Source: Ramlibacter aquaticus (GTDB lineage: Bacteria > Pseudomonadota > Gammaproteobacteria > Burkholderiales > Burkholderiaceae_C). Taken from it: a DNA stretch of 52,939 nucleotides. Below the pieces are notes generated by a model. It was not told where the DNA came from, ran no database searches, and saw nothing but the letters and a program-made list of their open reading frames with translations. The translations under genes were made by a program, and so were the position numbers. Below, piece by piece: positions 36,520 to 45,306 of the stretch (the first letter of the stretch is position 1; every line of letters begins with the position of its first letter). Where the stretch lies: positions 1 to 52,939 of the forward strand of contig NZ_JADDOJ010000019.1 of the NCBI RefSeq assembly GCF_015159745.1, read 5' to 3'.

Positions 36520-36740
36520 CATTGGCCGGCCTGGATGCCGGTCGGCTGGATCCAGCCCATCTTCCAGGCGCCCAGGATGCACAGGAACAGCAGGATGGAA
36601 AAGCCTACGCGGAAGCCCAGGGCACGGGCCATGTTGCTGCTCTTGGCCCGGCCGTTGCGCCCGTCCTGCATCATGAAGTACAGCGCCGATCCCAGGCTGC
36701 CCAGGATGGCGACGAAGGCGACGAGCACGAGATATTTCAT
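36519..36740 (-). CDS. Small twin-transmembrane protein (DUF2909-like)
   Basis: 73 residues with two membrane helices (KYLVLVAFVAILGSLGSALYF and GFSILLFLCILGAWKMGW) joined by a basic loop DGRNGRAKSSNMARALG. Such twin-TM proteins sit opposite SURF1 in many Burkholderiales cox clusters. Transcribed against the surrounding cox genes, with its start only 15 bases from the divergent SURF1 start. Function unknown. Confidence 0.8.
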   Translation of the reverse strand: MKYLVLVAFVAILGSLGSALYFMMQDGRNGRAKSSNMARALGFRVGFSILLFLCILGAWKMGWIQPTGIQAGQ

Positions 36741-36755
36741 GGCGGGGATTATCCG

Positions 36756-37496
36756 GTGGACGCACTGAACGTGCAGGCGCCGCGCCGCCGCTGGGTGGTG
36801 GCGCTGGCGGCCCTGGCGGGCGTCCTCATCACGCTGGCCCTGGGCTTCTGGCAGCTGGGCCGCGCCCACCAGAAGCTCGCGTTGCAGGCCGCGATCGAAC
36901 AGCGCCGTGGCCTGCCCCCGGTGGCCGCCGCCGAACTCGGGCGGCCGGGCGCGGCCGAGGCCCTGCGTTGGCGCAGCGTCACCTTGCGCGGCCGCTGGGA
37001 TGCCTCCCACACCGTCTACCTGGACAACCGCCAGTTCGAAGGCCGGCCGGGCTTCTACGTCGTCACGCCCCTGCTGCTGGAGGGCAGCGGCATCGCCGTG
37101 GCCGTGCAGCGCGGCTGGGTGCCACGCAACTTCCTGGATCGCCGCGCGTTGCCGCAGGTGGCCACGCCCGCGGGCCCGGTCGAGCTGGCAGGCCGCATCG
37201 CCCCGCCGCCCGCACGGCTGTACCAGCTCGGCGGCGAAGTGCCGGGTCCGATCCGGCAAAATCTGGACTTGGCCGCGTGGCGTGCCGAAACCGGGCAGCC
37301 GCTGCTCACCGACCTGTCGGTGCAGCAGGAAGGCCCCCCCGGCGACGGCCTCGCGCGCGACTGGCCCGCGCCCGCGCTTGGCGTGGAACGCCACTACGGC
37401 TACCTGGCCCAATGGTGGGCGCTGTCCGCCCTGATCGCCTTCCTCTATGTCTGGTTCCAGTTCATCGCCCCTCGCCGAAGAAACCGTCGCGCCTGA
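36756..37496 (+). CDS. SURF1-family oxidase assembly protein
   Basis: 246 residues with the SURF1 topology: one N-terminal helix (RWVVALAALAGVLITLALGFWQLGR), a periplasmic domain, and a C-terminal helix (HYGYLAQWWALSALIAFLYV). Family blocks YLDNRQFEGRPGFYVVTPL and VQRGWVPRNF are clear. SURF1 helps insert heme a into subunit I. No ATG fits: GTG at 36756 with GGGGAT ten bases upstream is the best start. The 3' end overlaps the next gene by 50 bases. Confidence 0.85.
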   Translation: MDALNVQAPRRRWVVALAALAGVLITLALGFWQLGRAHQKLALQAAIEQRRGLPPVAAAELGRPGAAEALRWRSVTLRGRWDASHTVYLDNRQFEGRPGFYVVTPLLLEGSGIAVAVQRGWVPRNFLDRRALPQVATPAGPVELAGRIAPPPARLYQLGGEVPGPIRQNLDLAAWRAETGQPLLTDLSVQQEGPPGDGLARDWPAPALGVERHYGYLAQWWALSALIAFLYVWFQFIAPRRRNRRA

Positions 37497-38172
37497 CGAA
37501 CCGCTGGGCCTGACCGTGCATTCGCTGCCCCAGCCGGGTGCGGCGCTGCAGGACGACGCCCGCCGGACCGCCGCCGGGCGCCTGCGCATGCTGCTGGTGC
37601 TGGCCATCTGCGCCGCGCCGGTGATCGCGTCGTACTTCACCTACTACGTGCTGCACCCCAGCGGCCACGCCTCGCACGGGGAGCTGATCGAGCCCGTCCG
37701 GCCCCTGCCGGCGGTGATGGGCGAGCGCCTGGACGGCCAGCCTTCGCCGCTTGCCGCCCTGAAGGGCCAGTGGCTGCTGGTGAGCGTGGCCAGCGGCGAC
37801 TGCGACGCCGCCTGCGAGAAGCACCTGTACCTGCAGCGCCAGCTGCGCGAGAGCCTGGGCAAGGACAAGGACCGCGTCGACTGGGTCTGGCTGGTCGACG
37901 ACAGCCGCCCGGTGCGGCCGGAGCTGCAGCGCGCCCTCGCGCAGGCCACGGTGCTGCGCGTGGCGCCCGAGACGCTGGCCGCCTGGCTCGCGCCGGCCAC
38001 CGGCCATGCGCTGCAGGACCACCTCTACCTGGTCGATCCCATGGGCAACTGGATGATGCGCTTCACGCCTTCGACCGGCCCCGAGCTGGACATCGCAGGC
38101 GCGAAGAAGATCCGGCGCGACCTGGACCGCCTGCTGCGCGCCTCCGATTCGTGGGACCAGCCGGGCCGCTGA
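37447..38172 (+). CDS. SCO-like thioredoxin-fold membrane protein (CxxxC)
   Basis: 241 residues: a cytoplasmic N-terminus, one membrane helix (about 48-66, MLLVLAICAAPVIASYFTYY), then a periplasmic domain with thioredoxin-like order. The CDAAC pair stands where SCO proteins have their copper-binding CxxxC. DHLYLVDPMGNWMMRF near the end resembles the SCO histidine region, but the usual late His is not obvious. Lies between SURF1 and heme A synthase, so a role in copper or redox handling during oxidase assembly is likely. Starts within the SURF1 gene (50-base overlap). Confidence 0.72.
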   Translation: MSGSSSSPLAEETVAPDEPLGLTVHSLPQPGAALQDDARRTAAGRLRMLLVLAICAAPVIASYFTYYVLHPSGHASHGELIEPVRPLPAVMGERLDGQPSPLAALKGQWLLVSVASGDCDAACEKHLYLQRQLRESLGKDKDRVDWVWLVDDSRPVRPELQRALAQATVLRVAPETLAAWLAPATGHALQDHLYLVDPMGNWMMRFTPSTGPELDIAGAKKIRRDLDRLLRASDSWDQPGR

Positions 38173-38181
38173 GCAGACGCC

Positions 38182-39318
38182 ATGGACACCCCGCTGTACA
38201 ACCTCTCGCCGGTGCTGCACCTGCTGCTCATGGGCCTGGCCGTGGCCACCGGCCCGCTGGCCTGGGTCTGGCTGCGCAACCGCTCGCCGCGCACCCGGCT
38301 GGCGGCGCTCACGCTGCTCACGCTGTTCCTCACCTTCGACCTGGTCATGTTCGGTGCCTTCACGCGCCTGACCGACTCGGGCCTGGGATGCCCTGACTGG
38401 CCCGGCTGCTACGGCCATGCGAGCCCCGTGGGCGCGTCCTCGGCCATCGCCAGCGCGCAGGCGCAGATGCCCACCGGCCCCGTGACGCACACCAAGGCCT
38501 GGATCGAGATGGTGCACCGCTACCTGGCCATGGGCGTGGGCACGCTGATCCTCACCCTGACGCTGGGTGCCTGGCGCGACCGCCGGCGCGGCCAGGGCAC
38601 GGGCCTGCACCCGCTGTGGCCCACGCTCACCCTGGGCTGGGTCTGCCTGCAGGGGGCCTTCGGGGCGCTCACCGTGACCATGAAGCTCTTTCCCGCCATC
38701 GTGACCCTGCACCTCATGGGCGGCGTGGTGCTGCTCGCGCTGCTCGCGGCGCAGGCCACGCGCCTGCGCCACGCCGAGCCGGCCACTGTTCCCTCCGCGC
38801 AGCGCGGGCTGGTCCTTGCAGGGCTGGCGCTGCTGGCCCTGCAGATCGCCCTGGGCGGCTGGGTCAGCACCAACTATGCGGTGCTGGCATGCAACGGCTT
38901 CCCGGCCTGCCAGGGCAGCTTCTGGCCGGCCATGGATTTCGCCCAGGGCTTCACGCTGTGGCGCCCCCTGGGCCTCACCCCCGCCGGCGAGCCGGTGAGC
39001 TTCGAAGCGCTGACCGCCATCCATTACGTGCACCGCCTGGCCGCCTACGCGGTGATCGCCGCCCTCGGGCTGCTGGCCTGGCGCCTGCGCGCCGGCCCGC
39101 TGCGCACCCAGGCCCGCTGGCTGGGCGCACTGCTGGCGCTGCAGTTCGCCACCGGCCTGTCCAACGTGGTGCTGGGCTGGCCCCTGGTGGCCGCCGTGCT
39201 GCACACCGGCGGCGCCGCCGCCATGGTCGCCGTGCTGACCTGGGCCTGGTTCGCCAGCGTGGCCGAGCGCGCGCCGGTGGCCCTGCGCAGCGCCGCGCGG
39301 CGCGAGGTGTCCGCATGA
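38182..39318 (+). CDS. ctaA: Heme A synthase (CtaA/COX15)
   Basis: 378 residues and eight membrane helices. The first half contains [22 protein letters not shown], which has the conserved cysteine pair, and the heme ligands in [11 protein letters not shown]. The second half has the mirrored [13 protein letters not shown] and [11 protein letters not shown]. Oxidises the C8 methyl of heme O to give heme A. Its stop overlaps the ctaB start by ATGA. Confidence 0.92.
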   Translation: MDTPLYNLSPVLHLLLMGLAVATGPLAWVWLRNRSPRTRLAALTLLTLFLTFDLVMFGAFTRLTDSGLGCPDWPGCYGHASPVGASSAIASAQAQMPTGPVTHTKAWIEMVHRYLAMGVGTLILTLTLGAWRDRRRGQGTGLHPLWPTLTLGWVCLQGAFGALTVTMKLFPAIVTLHLMGGVVLLALLAAQATRLRHAEPATVPSAQRGLVLAGLALLALQIALGGWVSTNYAVLACNGFPACQGSFWPAMDFAQGFTLWRPLGLTPAGEPVSFEALTAIHYVHRLAAYAVIAALGLLAWRLRAGPLRTQARWLGALLALQFATGLSNVVLGWPLVAAVLHTGGAAAMVAVLTWAWFASVAERAPVALRSAARREVSA

Positions 39319-40229
39319 GCACCGTTCCCACCGGGCAGGCCGGGACCGCGCCGGCCGCTTCGCGCTGGCGCCAGTTCTACGCGCTGACCAAGCCGCGCGT
39401 GGTGCAGCTGATCGTTTTCTGCGCGCTGATCGGAATGGTGCTTGCCGTGCCGGGCGTGCCGCGCCTGGACGACATCCGCCTGGCCGCCGTGGCGAGCCTG
39501 GGCATCTGGCTGGTGGCCGGCGCGGCCGCGGCCTTCAACTGCCTGGTCGAGAAGGGCATCGACGCGCGCATGCGCCGCACGGCCTGGCGCCCCACGGCCA
39601 AGGGCGAACTGGGCGACGGCCAGACCCTGCTGTTCTCGGCGGTGCTGTGCGCGATCGGCTCGTGGATCCTCTACGCCTGGGTCAACCCGCTGACCATGTG
39701 GCTGACCTTCGCCACCTTCGTCGGCTACGCCGTGATCTACACGGTGGTGCTCAAGCCGCTGACGCCGCAGAACATCGTCATCGGGGGCGCCTCGGGCGCG
39801 ATGCCGCCGGTGCTGGGCTGGGCGGCGATGACGGGCGACGTGGGGCCCGAGGCGCTGATCCTCTTCCTCATCATCTTCCTGTGGACGCCGCCGCACTTCT
39901 GGGCGCTGGCCCTGTACCGGGTGGAGGACTACCGCAAGTCCGGCCTGCCCATGCTGCCGGTCACGCACGGCAACCGCTTCACCCGGCTGCAGATCCTGCT
40001 CTACACCGTCGTGCTCTTCGCGGCCTGCCTGATGCCTTTCGCCTACGGCATGAGCGGCTGGCTGTACCTGGCGGCGGCGGTGGCCCTGTCGGCCGGCTTC
40101 TGCGCCTACGGCTGGCGGCTGTGGCGCAACTACTCCGACGCGCTCTCGCGCCGCACCTTCCGCTTCTCGCTGATCCACCTGAGCCTGCTGTTCGCCGCGC
40201 TGCTGGTGGACCACTACATCCCCTACTGA
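39315..40229 (+). CDS. ctaB: Protoheme IX farnesyltransferase (heme O synthase, CtaB/CyoE)
   Basis: 304 residues and nine membrane helices of the UbiA superfamily. The first prenyl-binding motif reads [15 protein letters not shown], with Glu in place of the first Asp of NxxxDxxxD, as I recall from other Comamonadaceae. The second region is [20 protein letters not shown]. Transfers a farnesyl group to heme B to make heme O, the substrate of CtaA. Overlaps ctaA by four bases and ends one base before the sco gene. Confidence 0.92.
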   Translation: MSTVPTGQAGTAPAASRWRQFYALTKPRVVQLIVFCALIGMVLAVPGVPRLDDIRLAAVASLGIWLVAGAAAAFNCLVEKGIDARMRRTAWRPTAKGELGDGQTLLFSAVLCAIGSWILYAWVNPLTMWLTFATFVGYAVIYTVVLKPLTPQNIVIGGASGAMPPVLGWAAMTGDVGPEALILFLIIFLWTPPHFWALALYRVEDYRKSGLPMLPVTHGNRFTRLQILLYTVVLFAACLMPFAYGMSGWLYLAAAVALSAGFCAYGWRLWRNYSDALSRRTFRFSLIHLSLLFAALLVDHYIPY

Positions 40230-40230
40230 C

Positions 40231-40815
40231 ATGCAACGCCGCTCATTCGCCCTGCTGCCGCTGGCCGCTGTCCTGGCCGCCTGCGGCGAGAAGAAGCCGC
40301 AGTTCAATTCCATCGACCTGACCGGCGCCGACTACGCACGCGGCTTCAGCCTGCCGGACACGGACGGGCGCGTGCGCACGCTGGCCGACTTCCGCGGCAA
40401 GCTGGTGGTGCTGTTCTTCGGCTACACCCAGTGCCCCGACGTGTGCCCCACCACGCTCAGCGACATCGTGCAGGCGCGCAAGCTGCTGGGCGCCGACGGC
40501 GACAAGGTGCAGGGCATCTTCGTGACCGTGGACCCCGAGCGCGACACGCCCCAGGTGCTGAAGTCGTACATGGCCAACTTCGACCCCAGCTTCATCGCGC
40601 TGCACCCCTCGCCCGAGCAGCTCGCCGCGACGGCCAAGGACTTCAAGGTCTACTACAAGAAGGTCGAAGGCAAGACGCCGACCAGCTACACCATGGACCA
40701 CTCGGCGGCCTGCTACGTGTACGACACGCAGGGCCAGCTGCGCCTGTACACCCGCTACGGCAGCGGTCCCAAGGTGCTGGCGGACGACCTGGCCCAGCTG
40801 CTGCACCCGGCCTGA
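40231..40815 (+). CDS. SCO-family copper chaperone (SenC/PrrC type)
   Basis: 194 residues. A lipoprotein signal with lipobox LAAC (LAAVLAACGE) anchors it to the membrane. The thioredoxin fold has the copper ligands CPDVC (FGYTQCPDVCPTTLSD) and the late His in YTMDHSAACYVYD. Delivers copper to the CuA centre of subunit II. One base after ctaB; last gene of the assembly unit. Not to be confused with the selenium gene senC further on. Confidence 0.9.
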   Translation: MQRRSFALLPLAAVLAACGEKKPQFNSIDLTGADYARGFSLPDTDGRVRTLADFRGKLVVLFFGYTQCPDVCPTTLSDIVQARKLLGADGDKVQGIFVTVDPERDTPQVLKSYMANFDPSFIALHPSPEQLAATAKDFKVYYKKVEGKTPTSYTMDHSAACYVYDTQGQLRLYTRYGSGPKVLADDLAQLLHPA

Positions 40816-40855
40816 GCCCGCGGGCGGACCGCCGCAGGACGCAGCAGGGGGCGCC

Positions 40856-41842
40856 TCACTGCGCCCGGATGCCCTGGCGGCGTATCACCCCGCCCAGCAG
40901 CGCCGTGTCGGCCTTCATGCGCCGCGCCAGGCCCTCGGCCGAGGTGCCGGCCACCTGCCAGCCCTGGGCGAACAGCTGCTGGCGCACCTGCGGCCTGCGC
41001 ACGATCTCGGCCGCCAGCGCCGACAGGCGGGCCACCCGTGCCACGGGCATGGAGGCCGGCGCGGCGAGCGCATTCCAGACCTCGAGCTCGAAACCGGCGA
41101 GCCCGCCCTCGGCCAGGCTGGGCAGCTCGGGCGCGAGGGGGCTGCGCCCCGCGCTGCTGAGGCCGACCGCGTGCAGCCGGCCGCTGCGCACCTGCGGCAG
41201 GGCCAGGCCCGGCGGCAGCAGTGCCAGCTGCACCTCGCGCGCGGCCAGCGCCTGCACCACCTGCGGGTTGCCGGGGTAGGGCACGTGCACCGGCGCGATG
41301 CCCGCACGCGCCTTGAGCAGTTCCATGCCGATGTGGGCCACGGTCCCCACGCCCGGGCTGCCGTAGCTCCATCGATCGCCGGCGGCCCGCGCCGCCGCCA
41401 GGAAGCCGCGCGCGGAATCCGCCGGCAGGCCCGGCCCGGCCACCAGCACCAGCGGCGCCGTGGCCAGCAGGCTGACGGGCGCGAGGTCGCGCGCCGGGTC
41501 GTACGGGGCGCCCGGGTTCAGCAGCTTCGCGATCGTCAGGTTGCCGTTGATCATCACGCCCAGCGTGTGGCCGTCCGTCGCGCGGGCCACGATGTCGGCG
41601 CCGATGTTGCCGCCGGCGCCGGGCCGGTTGTCCACGATCACGGGCTGGCCCAGCGCCTGCGCCAGCGGCTCGGCCAGGGTGCGTGCCACCAGGTCGGGCG
41701 TGGAGCCGCCCGGAAAGCCGACCACGAGCCGGACCGGCCGGCGCGGCCAGTCATCGCCCTGGGCCTGGGCCTGCGCAGCGCCTGCGGCCAGCGTCGCGGT
41801 GGCCAGGCGCAGCCAGCGCCTGCGTGTGAATTCAAGGGTCAT
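40856..41842 (-). CDS. Bug/TctC-family periplasmic substrate-binding receptor (second)
   Basis: 328 residues. A Tat-like signal (TRRRWLRLATATLAAGAAQAQA) precedes WPRRPVRLVVGFPGGSTPDLVA and the VIVDNRPGAGGNIGADIVA pocket block. As with the first TctC, no membrane subunits are close. It stands alone between the sco gene and the GGDEF-like gene, so context gives no ligand. Confidence 0.85.
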   Translation of the reverse strand: MTLEFTRRRWLRLATATLAAGAAQAQAQGDDWPRRPVRLVVGFPGGSTPDLVARTLAEPLAQALGQPVIVDNRPGAGGNIGADIVARATDGHTLGVMINGNLTIAKLLNPGAPYDPARDLAPVSLLATAPLVLVAGPGLPADSARGFLAAARAAGDRWSYGSPGVGTVAHIGMELLKARAGIAPVHVPYPGNPQVVQALAAREVQLALLPPGLALPQVRSGRLHAVGLSSAGRSPLAPELPSLAEGGLAGFELEVWNALAAPASMPVARVARLSALAAEIVRRPQVRQQLFAQGWQVAGTSAEGLARRMKADTALLGGVIRRQGIRAQ

Positions 41843-41892
41843 GCGGGGGCCGCGGCAGCAGGGGGCCGCGCGGCAGCCCGCATCCTAGCGGT

Positions 41893-43635
41893 TCAGGCGT
41901 TGAGCGCGCGGATCATCTTGCGCGCGTCGGTGCGCGGCGCGTCCAGCGCCTCCTGCACCCAGGCCAGGGCCGACGCGGCATCGCGCTCGCCCTCGGGCAG
42001 CAGCGCCACCGTCACCCGGAAGCGCAGGGTGACGTCCGGCGGCAGCGAGGCCGAGGGGCGCAGGCCGCTGGCGACCAGCTGCTGCGCCCGGCTGGTGGCG
42101 ATCTCCGCCGTCACCGGCCCGTCGATCATCAGCGCCAGGTCGTGCTCGCCCAGGCGGGCGGCGAGGTCGATGTCCTGGCCGGCGGCGCGCAGCAGCGAGG
42201 CGGCCACCACCAGGGCGCGCTCGCCGGTGTCGCGCCCGTGCTCGGCGACGATCGCGTCCAGGTTGGCGATGCGCACGCCCAGCAGGGCGATGCGCTGGCG
42301 CAGCGAGACGGCGCGGTTCTGCGCCGCCTGCAGGCGCTGCAGCAGCGTCGCCCGGGTCGCCAGGCCGGTCAGCGTGTCGCTGCCGGGCAGGGCCGAGGCG
42401 CGGGTCTGGGCCTCGCGCCGGGCCGCCCCGCGTCGCATCAGCGCGTAGAACAGGATGGGCATCTCCAGCGCCGCGCCTGCCGTCAGGCCGTAGCGCGTCC
42501 AGGCGCTGGTGGGGATGAGGTTCAGCCCGCGCGCGAGCGGCAGCAGCGCCGTCAGCAGCACGGGCAGGAAGCCCAGCGCCACCAGCCGGATCAGCGGGTC
42601 CTCGCCCTGCCGCCACACCAGGGCGATCAGCACGAACACGACGACGATGGCCACCAGTGAGAGCACCATCACCAGCTCGAAGCTGGCGCGCGTGTTGATC
42701 CAGGCGTCCAGGCCGACGGCGGCGAGCACGCCGGCGATCAGGCTCCATACGGCCAGGTCCAGCGCCCGTGAGTAGCGCGCCGGCTCGGTCACCACCTTGG
42801 CGAACCAGAGACCGGCGGCGGCGGCCACGCCCGGCAGCACGAAGGGCGCCATCTCGTTCCACTTGAGCATGTTGGGCCACAGGTGCTGCGTGCCCACGCC
42901 CAGGTAGGCCGCCTGGGCCAGGCCCATGGCCAGCACATAGGTGGCGTAGGCGGCGAAGTTGCGGTCGCGGTCGGCCACCGCAAGGGCGAGAGAGACCAGG
43001 GTGATCAGCAGGGCCAGCGAGAAGTAGCCGCCCAGCAGGAACTGCTCGGCTTCGCGCTCGCCCAGCAATTCGCGCTCGTCGTACAGCGCCAGCGGGCTGG
43101 CGAAATTGACGCGCGCCAGTTCGATGCGAACGTAGTAGTGCACCGGCACGCCGGTCTCGCCCGCGAGCTCGAAGGTGGGAAAGCGCCCCGGGATCGGCCA
43201 GGCCGAGACCGGCCGCGTGTCGCCCGCTTCCTCCGACACCCAGCGGCCGTCGCGCTGGCGCCAGAAGAACTGGGCACGGTCCAGGCCGGAGGACTTGATC
43301 TCCAGGAACCAGCGCGACGCGTCGGCCCGCTGCGCCTCGAACTCGATCCACAGCGCCTTGGCGTCGATGTCGTGCTGCATGCCGGGGCCGCGCACCTGCC
43401 AGGGCAGCCGGTCGCGCTCGCGGTCCACCTCCTCGGGGGTGCGCATGCCGCTCTCGTCCAGCCAGTAGCGGCTGCGCGATTCCAGGGGCACCAGGGGCTG
43501 CGTGGCGGACAGCACGAGCAGGGGCGCAGGCGCGGCCGCCGCGGCGCTGGCCGCCGGTGCCTGCGCCCGTGCGAACGCCGGGAGCATCAGCAGCACCCAC
43601 AAGATCGCCAGCACGCAACGCGTCCACTTCCCCAT
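41893..43635 (-). CDS. 7TM-DISM protein with degenerate GGDEF domain
   Basis: 580 residues. A signal peptide (to about ARAQA, 22-26) precedes a periplasmic 7TMR-DISMED2-type domain with WLDESG, ALWIEFEAQ and PVHYYVRIE blocks. About seven membrane helices follow (residues about 200-400), then a C-terminal GGDEF-fold domain starting near DTLTGLATRATLLQRL. The active-site signature, normally GGDEF, reads GEHDL, so diguanylate cyclase activity is not expected. It may bind GTP or c-di-GMP as a sensor or act through protein contacts. The gene stands alone, upstream of rpoH's terminator. Confidence 0.78.
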   Translation of the reverse strand: MGKWTRCVLAILWVLLMLPAFARAQAPAASAAAAAPAPLLVLSATQPLVPLESRSRYWLDESGMRTPEEVDRERDRLPWQVRGPGMQHDIDAKALWIEFEAQRADASRWFLEIKSSGLDRAQFFWRQRDGRWVSEEAGDTRPVSAWPIPGRFPTFELAGETGVPVHYYVRIELARVNFASPLALYDERELLGEREAEQFLLGGYFSLALLITLVSLALAVADRDRNFAAYATYVLAMGLAQAAYLGVGTQHLWPNMLKWNEMAPFVLPGVAAAAGLWFAKVVTEPARYSRALDLAVWSLIAGVLAAVGLDAWINTRASFELVMVLSLVAIVVVFVLIALVWRQGEDPLIRLVALGFLPVLLTALLPLARGLNLIPTSAWTRYGLTAGAALEMPILFYALMRRGAARREAQTRASALPGSDTLTGLATRATLLQRLQAAQNRAVSLRQRIALLGVRIANLDAIVAEHGRDTGERALVVAASLLRAAGQDIDLAARLGEHDLALMIDGPVTAEIATSRAQQLVASGLRPSASLPPDVTLRFRVTVALLPEGERDAASALAWVQEALDAPRTDARKMIRALNA

Positions 43636-43706
43636 CGCTTGCTACGGATTGTCACTGTTTCCGTGCAGGGAAGGCCAGTGCGTCGCGCGCCGGGCGGCGG
43701 CGCCAT

Positions 43707-43733
43707 GAAAAAAGCCCGGCGGCGCCGGGCTTT
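43707..43733 (-). terminator. Terminator after rpoH
   Basis: Perfect 10-bp arms AAAGCCCGGC (43711-43720) and GCCGGGCTTT (43724-43733) with a three-base loop. On the minus strand it is followed by a run of T, so it ends rpoH transcription 21 bases after the stop. Confidence 0.82.
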
Positions 43734-43753
43734 GGGAGAAGGCCGCGCGGGGC

Positions 43754-44686
43754 TCAGGCGTAGGCGGCCAGGGCCTTGCGCATCTTCTTCATGGCCGCGG
43801 CCTCGATCTGGCGGATGCGCTCGGCGCTCACGCCGTACTCGGCGGCCAGCTCGTGCAGCGTCATGCCGCCGGAGCCGTCGTCGTTGACCTTGAGCCAGCG
43901 CTCCTCGACGATGCGGCGGCTGCGCGCGTCCAGCTCGCCCAGGGCGGCGGCGATGCCGTCGCTGGCCATGGCGTCACGCTCGCGCGACTCGATCATGGCG
44001 GTGGGCTCGTGATTGGCGTCCGAAAGATAGGCGATGGGCCCGAAGGCCTCGTCGCCCTCGTCGGCCGGGGACGGGTCCAGCATCACGTCGCCGCCCGCCA
44101 TGCGAGCTTCCATCTCGATGACTTCCTCGCGCTTGACGTTCAGCTCGCGCGCCATCACCTCGATCTGCGCGTCGGTCAGCGTGTCGCGGTGGGTGGCCGC
44201 GTCGGCGTCGTCCTTGAAGCCCTGCTTCATGGAGCGCAGGTTGAAGAACAGCTTGCGCTGGGCCTTGGTGGTCGCGACCTTGACCATGCGCCAGTTCTTC
44301 AGGATGTACTCGTGGATCTCGGCCTTGATCCAGTGCAGGGCATAGCTCACCAGGCGCACGCCCTGGTCCGGGTCGAAGCGCTTCACCGCCTTCATCAGGC
44401 CGATGTTGCCTTCCTGGATCAGGTCGCCGTGGGGCAGGCCGTAGCCCAGGTACTTGCGCGAGACGGCCACGACCAGGCGCAGGTGCGAGAGCACGAGCTT
44501 CCCGGCGGCTTCGAGGTCGTTGTGGTCCTTCAGCTTGCGGGCGAACTCCTGTTCCTCCTGCAGGCTCAGCATGGGGAGGCGGTTCACCGCGGAAATGTAG
44601 GCGTCCAGGTTGCCCAGGGAGGGGACCACCGCCCAGGGATTGGCCATGGCCAAGGCCGTGGACGGGGCTCCGACAGAGTGGGTCAT
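43754..44686 (-). CDS. rpoH: Heat-shock sigma factor sigma-32
   Basis: 310 residues. Regions 2.1-2.4 (LVLSHLRLVVAVSRKYLGYG, DLIQEGNIGLMKAVKRFD, VSYALHWIKAEIHEYIL) and the region 4 HTH (TLHELAAEYGVSAERIRQIE) are complete. The RpoH-specific box QRKLFFNLR is at residues 143-151. It directs transcription of chaperone and protease genes after heat shock. The ATG at 44686 has an excellent AAAGGAG eight bases upstream; the longer in-frame start would lie in that site. A perfect CIRCE operator lies in its promoter, so HrcA is expected to repress it. Confidence 0.95.
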   Translation of the reverse strand: MTHSVGAPSTALAMANPWAVVPSLGNLDAYISAVNRLPMLSLQEEQEFARKLKDHNDLEAAGKLVLSHLRLVVAVSRKYLGYGLPHGDLIQEGNIGLMKAVKRFDPDQGVRLVSYALHWIKAEIHEYILKNWRMVKVATTKAQRKLFFNLRSMKQGFKDDADAATHRDTLTDAQIEVMARELNVKREEVIEMEARMAGGDVMLDPSPADEGDEAFGPIAYLSDANHEPTAMIESRERDAMASDGIAAALGELDARSRRIVEERWLKVNDDGSGGMTLHELAAEYGVSAERIRQIEAAAMKKMRKALAAYA

Positions 44687-44716
44687 GCCGAAAACTCCTT
44701 TCGTTGAGGGCACATG

Positions 44717-44743
44717 TTAGCACTCTCTTGGATGGAGTGCTAA
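44717..44743. promoter_or_regulatory. CIRCE operator (HrcA binding site) before rpoH
   Basis: TTAGCACTC, nine bases, GAGTGCTAA: a perfect match to the CIRCE consensus, 31 bases upstream of the rpoH ATG. A TTGAAC -35-like box on the minus strand at 44751-44756 places the operator across the -10 and start region, as needed for repression. HrcA, helped by GroEL, would release it under heat shock. Confidence 0.92.
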
Positions 44744-44957
44744 GGCGGAAGTTCAATCGGGGCGGTGGCGGCTTGCGCACGGTGCTGGCGTTCTGGCCGT
44801 CAGGCCGGCGGGCCGCGTCCCGATGAGTGGTTGCTCACTACCAGATGGTCGGTCGGGGCCGTTCCGGCAGGGCTGACAAACGCTTGGAGTCAGGGCCAGG
44901 CCGCAGGTTTCCGGCCGGGTCTGGAAGAATGGGCGAAGTCCCACGTGAAAGCCGCCC
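44744..44957. other. Intergenic region between rpoH and cutA
   Basis: A stretch of 214 bases with the rpoH -35 region at its left end. I see no RNA gene or further clear operator. The cutA promoter must lie in its right half, but no strong -35/-10 pair stands out. Confidence 0.5.
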
Positions 44958-45289
44958 ATGAGTGCCGAACCCCCTCCCGACGAGATCCTCCAGGTCTGCA
45001 CCACCGTCGCCGACGAGGCGGCGGGCCGGGCCCTGGCGCGGGCCCTGGTGCAAGAGCGGCTGGCCGCCTGCGTGCAGCTGGAGCCCCTGGCCGCCAGCGT
45101 CTACCGCTGGGAGGGCCGGGTGCACGAGGACGCCGAGTGGCGCCTGCTATCAAGACCGACCCGCAGCGCCAGGGCGCGCTGGAGCTCGCCTTTCGGCGCC
45201 TGCACCCCTACGCCTTGCCCGAATTCGTGGCCCAGCGCCTGAACGCGTCGGCCGCCTACACGGCCTGGGTGCGCGAGCAGACGGCCTGA
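44958..45289 (+). pseudogene. cutA: cutA (divalent cation tolerance protein), frameshifted by one missing base
   Basis: The first 65 codons read as CutA (VCTTVADEAAGRALARALVQ, then LAACVQLEPLAASVYRWEG and EDAEWRLL). At about 45147 the frame changes: the expected LLIKT continues one frame over as IKTDPQRQGALELAFRRLHP, then YALPEFVAQRLNASAAYTAW. The DNA reads CTGCTATCAAG where an extra base after CTGCT would restore one frame. Repaired length would be about 110 residues, normal for CutA. As sequenced, the product has a wrong C-terminus and ends at 45242. This is either a recent mutation or a sequencing error. Confidence 0.85.
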
Positions 45290-45306
45290 GCGGCCGCCGC
45301 CCCGGC

